Positions 6,103 to 8,781 of a stretch of 8,781 bases of DNA are shown here, in pieces. The notes beneath the pieces were generated by a model. It saw nothing but the letters and a program-made list of their open reading frames with translations. It did no database searches and had not been told where the DNA came from. The first letter of the stretch is position 1. Each line of letters begins with the position of its first letter. Position numbers and translations under genes: made by a program. Origin of the DNA: Bdellovibrio sp. (GTDB taxonomy: Bacteria; Bdellovibrionota; Bdellovibrionia; Bdellovibrionales; UBA1609); contig RFKI01000317.1 of assembly GCA_003694355.1 (NCBI GenBank), forward strand, positions 1-8,781, written 5' to 3'.

Positions 6103-7377
6103 TTAGAAGGTCATCTTTCCTTCTAGAAAGAAAAGGCTGATAGAGTCAGTGATTGTATAAGCATCTCCAGGAGTAAACTGACCATAACGAGCTGTGATCA
6201 TGAAATTGTCAGAATATTTATGGCTAACAGAAAGATCGATTTCAGTACCCAAAGCATCTTGCCCTGACTGACGAGTTCCAAGGCCACTATAGCTATAAAA
6301 AGAACTTAAAATATTAACATCTGTACTGCCATCTTTATCAGTTGCAGAAAAATTGTAATAAGCCAACTTCAAGTTCGTGTTTTCCATAAGATCTAAAGCG
6401 AGTCCAACATTCATGTAGGTGAGGTTTCCGAAACCAAAAATGTCCATTTCTCCAGCGTACTCATGAACGTTTTCATGGAAAGACTCATATTTTTCAGAAT
6501 CTGTTGTGCTAGAGTCATCTCCAGAATCTGTGTGATAACCGAACCATACTCGGAAATTCCTCATATCAGGCATGCTATAACCAACTTCAGCATCAATCAT
6601 GCTTCCTGACTGCTTAGGAGCCCCCGAAAGGTCTGGAGAAGAAGACATAGCAGCATAAGTTAATTTATAATCAACTCCAACCATGTCTCCACCAAGAGTT
6701 AAACCGTAGCGAGATTGGGTACCACTGGCATTTTTATCATATTTTTTATTTTGATAGTCATACCCTTGGTTTGCAACACTAAGGTAATGAAGGTTTGCTG
6801 TTTTAAGAAACTCAGGAAGAGTTTTAAAATCAAAGCTCACTCCCAAAAAGAACACGTCATCGTCTGGCAAAGTTCCAGCATTGTTAATTTCAACACCCTG
6901 AACACCAAAAAAACTTGTTTTAACAAACTCAGCATCATAAGTGATTAAGCCACCATCAAAAGCCTTTTGATTGGGCTCCCACTCATTACAACCAATAACA
7001 GACCCATCAGCCAAAGTAAAACAACCGCGACCAAAACGATACATCAACTGGTCAGAAGCCATCCAGGCACCCCAAGCTTCATTCACCACCAAAGTGGCAT
7101 CTGAAGTGTCTGTAGCAAACTGATCAGAAGCCTTTGTGCTTTCCCCCCAATCACTGTTTACATTTACACTTAAACGTCCAGTGAACTTTTCACCAGCCCG
7201 AAAGGTAGTGCCCCATTTAAAACGCTGCTCAGTAAAACCATCTGTGGCATTCGTATTATCATTTTTTACGTTTCCATAACGAAGACGAAATTCTCCGTCA
7301 TGACTAAACTCTGCCCCATCAGCAAATGCACTGTGAGCAAAACCCAGCAATGCTAAAATTGTAATTAGTTTTTTCAT
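6103..7377 (-). CDS. Outer-membrane beta-barrel (porin-like / alginate-export-like) protein
   Basis: A 424-residue outer-membrane protein. A signal peptide is cleaved after AFA (19). The mature chain is a run of alternating beta strands with Gly/Asp/Asn-rich turns and ends in Phe (GKMTF), the C-terminal signal for the BAM complex. The beginning (EFRLRYG near 29-35, then QRFKWGTTFRAG 51-62 and TGRLSVNVNSDWG) recalls the alginate-export/porin superfamily. The substrate cannot be told, and it may be a general major porin. It is acidic and rich in Asp, Ser and Thr. Cys119 and Cys130 lie eleven residues apart in what should be a loop after an early strand. ATG 7377 has AAGGAG six bases upstream and an A-rich, apparently unstructured leader, as seen in highly expressed membrane proteins. 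It is monocistronic, ending at the terminator 6044-6075. Confidence 0.85.
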   Translation of the reverse strand: MKKLITILALLGFAHSAFADGAEFSHDGEFRLRYGNVKNDNTNATDGFTEQRFKWGTTFRAGEKFTGRLSVNVNSDWGESTKASDQFATDTSDATLVVNEAWGAWMASDQLMYRFGRGCFTLADGSVIGCNEWEPNQKAFDGGLITYDAEFVKTSFFGVQGVEINNAGTLPDDDVFFLGVSFDFKTLPEFLKTANLHYLSVANQGYDYQNKKYDKNASGTQSRYGLTLGGDMVGVDYKLTYAAMSSSPDLSGAPKQSGSMIDAEVGYSMPDMRNFRVWFGYHTDSGDDSSTTDSEKYESFHENVHEYAGEMDIFGFGNLTYMNVGLALDLMENTNLKLAYYNFSATDKDGSTDVNILSSFYSYSGLGTRQSGQDALGTEIDLSVSHKYSDNFMITARYGQFTPGDAYTITDSISLFFLEGKMTF

Positions 7378-7439
7378 AGGTATCTCCTTAGTTGTTTTCT
7401 TTGTTGTTTCTTTTTTCTTAAAACCTTTAAAACAATCCT

Positions 7440-7468
7440 TAATGTTGTTCCTTCTCTTAAAAAGTCAA
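7440..7468 (-). promoter_or_regulatory. Possible promoter of the outer-membrane protein gene
   Basis: On the minus strand TTGACT (7463-7468) matches five of six -35 bases. The hexamer 17 bases downstream (ACATTA, 7440-7445) is poor. The resulting leader would be about 55 bases and A-rich. Confidence 0.3.
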
Positions 7469-7544
7469 GTGGTTTTAAGGCACTCATATCCTCACAGTAC
7501 TTGAGCTCTTCAAGCTAATGCATATGGTTACATCGTAAAGTCGG

Positions 7545-7594
7545 GTTTAACGCTTAGGCAATACTTTTATGGATTTTAAAGCCCTGCGTTAGGA
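7545..7594. repeat. Imperfect inverted repeat
   Basis: TAACGC (7548-7553) and GCGTTA (7586-7591) are perfectly complementary, with a short inner GGC/GCC pairing (7557-7559 and 7581-7583) and a 21-base A/T-rich loop. On the minus strand the ends read TCCTAAC and GTTAAAC. The latter fits the attC R' pattern GTTRRRY and the former misses RYYYAAC by one base. It lacks a T-tract, so it is not a terminator. Function unknown. Confidence 0.3.
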
Positions 7595-7751
7595 CAAAAA
7601 GATAGCAAGCCCAATAATTTATGTTGACTGTCATAAAAACCTGTCCCATACGAATTTCATATAACTTTTAACCAACGATTAAAGTTCAAAAGGACACAAG
7701 CAAAGATGACCCCCAATCTTTAAGTCTTTGCTTAAAAAATGATCAAACCTT

Positions 7752-7828
<77 letters not shown>

Positions 7829-7947
7829 TTTCCAATGGTAGGCGAACCGCCGACCACTAAATCGCCACTGTGACAAAGAACATAAGTTCCAAGTCCAGCG
7901 GCTTCTTTTATATCTGAAAACCTATCACCACAAAGGGCATCTTTTTT
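7829..7947 (-). pseudogene. Protein-like 40-codon fragment without a start, ending at the tRNA 3' end
   Basis: On the minus strand, an open stretch follows an in-frame TGA (7948-7950) and runs through about 40 codons (KKDALCGDRFSDIKEAAGLG, then a part containing CHSGDLVVGGSPTIGN) into the complement of the tRNA CCA end. It has no ATG, GTG or TTG where a gene could start. The composition (GDRFSDI, GGSPT) looks like genuine protein, and it lies in the same frame as the helix-turn-helix gene, two codons past that gene's stop. The GD...GGSPT pattern faintly recalls PAAR-type proteins, but this is far too short to claim. Best read as a remnant of a gene cut at the tRNA. Confidence 0.35.
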
Positions 7948-7956
7948 TCAAGTAAA

Positions 7957-8175
7957 TCAAGCGGCTTTGGATTTCCTAAAGGAAATATTGGCACGAATAT
8001 TAAGGTGAGAAAGTATCTCAATGAGTTTATCAACAGTCATATGCCCAACTTGTCCATTGAAAATTTTTGAAACACGATCGTGAGTTAAGACCGGCACAAG
8101 GCTAGCCAATTTTCTTTGTGAAATTTTTCTCCGCTCACATTCAGATTTTATTTTATCAATGAGTTTCGCTTTCAC
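7957..8175 (-). CDS. Helix-turn-helix (XRE/HigA2-like) antitoxin or regulator
   Basis: A 72-residue DNA-binding protein when started at GTG 8175. The helix-turn-helix lies at about residues 19-42 (SQRKLASLV, then HDRVSKIFNG). MTVDKLIEILSHLN and a short beta end (RANISF) follow, an arrangement typical of HigA2-type antitoxins, which bind and block a RelE/HigB toxin and repress their own operon. No such toxin is present beside it, so the partner is unknown. The GTG has no Shine-Dalgarno sequence. The frame stays open for 25 more codons upstream, up to a TAG that ends the DUF2779 gene, and contains no other usable start in that interval. The gene may be translated by reinitiation after the nuclease-like gene, or may have lost its original beginning. 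It lies in the same frame as the genes on both sides. Confidence 0.68.
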   Translation of the reverse strand: MKAKLIDKIKSECERRKISQRKLASLVPVLTHDRVSKIFNGQVGHMTVDKLIEILSHLNIRANISFRKSKAA

Positions 8176-8250
8176 TTCAACAAGGGGAACATCTTTTCTT
8201 TTATTGAACCATCTGACTAATCTCTCAAGAAGATCTTGTTCAACAAGTGA

Positions 8251-8781
8251 CTAAGCCACTTCTTTAAATTTCTCTGCAATCAATTCTCGCCAACCCTCAT
8301 AAATCATAACCATAGCCAGAGTATCAAGCTCACAATATTTTAAAAGGGCCCCCTCAAGCTCTTTCCTTTCATAATCTGTCATCTCTGTAAACTGCAATTT
8401 TCCATAGGCCGTTAAGGCCGCTCCACCATTTTTGATTTCATATTCTTCACTCAGAAGAAGCTTAAGGTCTTTTTCTGAAATATCTTGAAAAAGGCGAGGA
8501 AGTAAAGTGTACGGATCTCTAACCTTCTCTCCATCAAACTGAATCCACGTCCAGTCCTTAAAATTTAAGCTTTTAATACCACCTTCAGCCCCATAAATGG
8601 GCTTAGAGTATTTATCTTTCAAGAACTGAGAAGAGTTTAAAATAGCAGGCAAAACATATTTAATAGAATTAGAGCCCTTTGTATAAGGATCATAATAATA
8701 TCTTTTAACCAGATCATAAAGGTCCACCATATTTCTCTTGCCTTCCCACTTTTCAACTCTCTTTCCTGTAGATTTTGAAAT
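8251..8781 (-). CDS. DUF2779 domain protein, C-terminal part (probable RNase H-fold nuclease, cut by the right edge)
   Basis: The last 176 codons of a larger protein; the frame is open to the window edge, 17 codons beyond the first ATG (8730), so that ATG is internal. The sequence GSNSIKYVLPAILNSS, the KPIYG and GIKSLNFKDWTWI stretches, and KYCELDTLAMVMIYE near the end are the conserved landmarks of DUF2779. The final Tyr-x-x-x-Asp (YCELD) resembles the last motif of DEDDy 3'-5' exonucleases, so a nuclease activity is likely by inference. The other acidic residues would lie outside the window. Full-length family members are several hundred residues and can carry an N-terminal nuclease-like domain. 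It ends in TAG at 8251-8253, and the same frame then continues open into the helix-turn-helix gene. Base composition is AT-rich like its neighbours. Confidence 0.82.
   Translation of the reverse strand: MSKSTGKRVEKWEGKRNMVDLYDLVKRYYYDPYTKGSNSIKYVLPAILNSSQFLKDKYSKPIYGAEGGIKSLNFKDWTWIQFDGEKVRDPYTLLPRLFQDISEKDLKLLLSEEYEIKNGGAALTAYGKLQFTEMTDYERKELEGALLKYCELDTLAMVMIYEGWRELIAEKFKEVA

Larger units (their letters stand above)
7378..7751. other. 374-base region without a gene between the outer-membrane protein gene and tRNA-Pro
   Basis: No credible coding frame on either strand. It holds the leader and candidate promoter of the outer-membrane protein gene on the left, an imperfect inverted repeat at 7545-7594 in the middle, and the upstream region of tRNA-Pro on the right. 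For the tRNA I see only promoter fragments: TTGACT at 7624-7629 with a poor -10, and TATAAC at 7660-7665 with no -35. I cannot assign the tRNA promoter. Confidence 0.5.

Noticed and set aside
7829..8250. HigB/RelE-type toxin gene next to the antitoxin-like gene
   Set aside because: Neither flank contains an open frame of about 90-110 codons with a toxin-like sequence.

Overview
The window is 8781 bases of moderately AT-rich, gene-dense bacterial DNA. The organism is a Gram-negative: there is a beta-barrel outer-membrane protein ending in Phe, plus several proteins with Sec signal peptides or membrane anchors. The mix of a membrane pyrophosphatase, an alphaproteobacteria-like L28, small cysteine-containing exported proteins of unknown function and a porin-like protein with an A-rich leader would fit a Bdellovibrionota or related deltaproteobacterial lineage. 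That placement is an inference from style, not from a diagnostic marker. Five of the thirteen starts I chose are not ATG (three TTG, two GTG), and four of those five have a good Shine-Dalgarno sequence.

Layout. Left edge to 1860 (minus strand): the N-terminal 179 residues of a membrane-bound pyrophosphatase (hppA, running off the left end), then a stand-alone RlmL-type 23S rRNA guanine methyltransferase. From 1912 a sigma70-like promoter drives a small exported 82-residue protein on the plus strand. It converges, with one base between stop codons, on a nitrilase-superfamily amidase. The amidase overlaps an upstream small exported cysteine protein, which itself follows rplX (L24) and rpmB (L28). 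These four minus-strand genes may form one transcription unit. rpsR (S18) lies divergently on the other side of a compact promoter region. A ribosomal-protein group L28-L24 // S18 is not the usual location of either L24 (S10/spc cluster) or S18 (rpsF-rpsR-rplI).

From 5992 down to 4502 is a tight three-gene minus-strand operon of envelope proteins of unknown function: an exported protein, a membrane-anchored protein with six cysteines, and a four-helix membrane protein. It has its own candidate promoter just beyond the terminator of the next gene, a 424-residue outer-membrane beta-barrel protein (6103-7377).

Right part: 374 bases without a gene, then tRNA-Pro(UGG) at 7752-7828. Directly against the tRNA 3' end is a 40-codon protein-like fragment with no start, then a HigA2-like helix-turn-helix protein and the C-terminal part of a DUF2779 protein that runs off the right end. 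All three lie in the same minus-strand reading frame and are separated only by stop codons. This block looks like accessory DNA placed at a tRNA gene and is the best candidate for something unusual, although the window holds only part of it.
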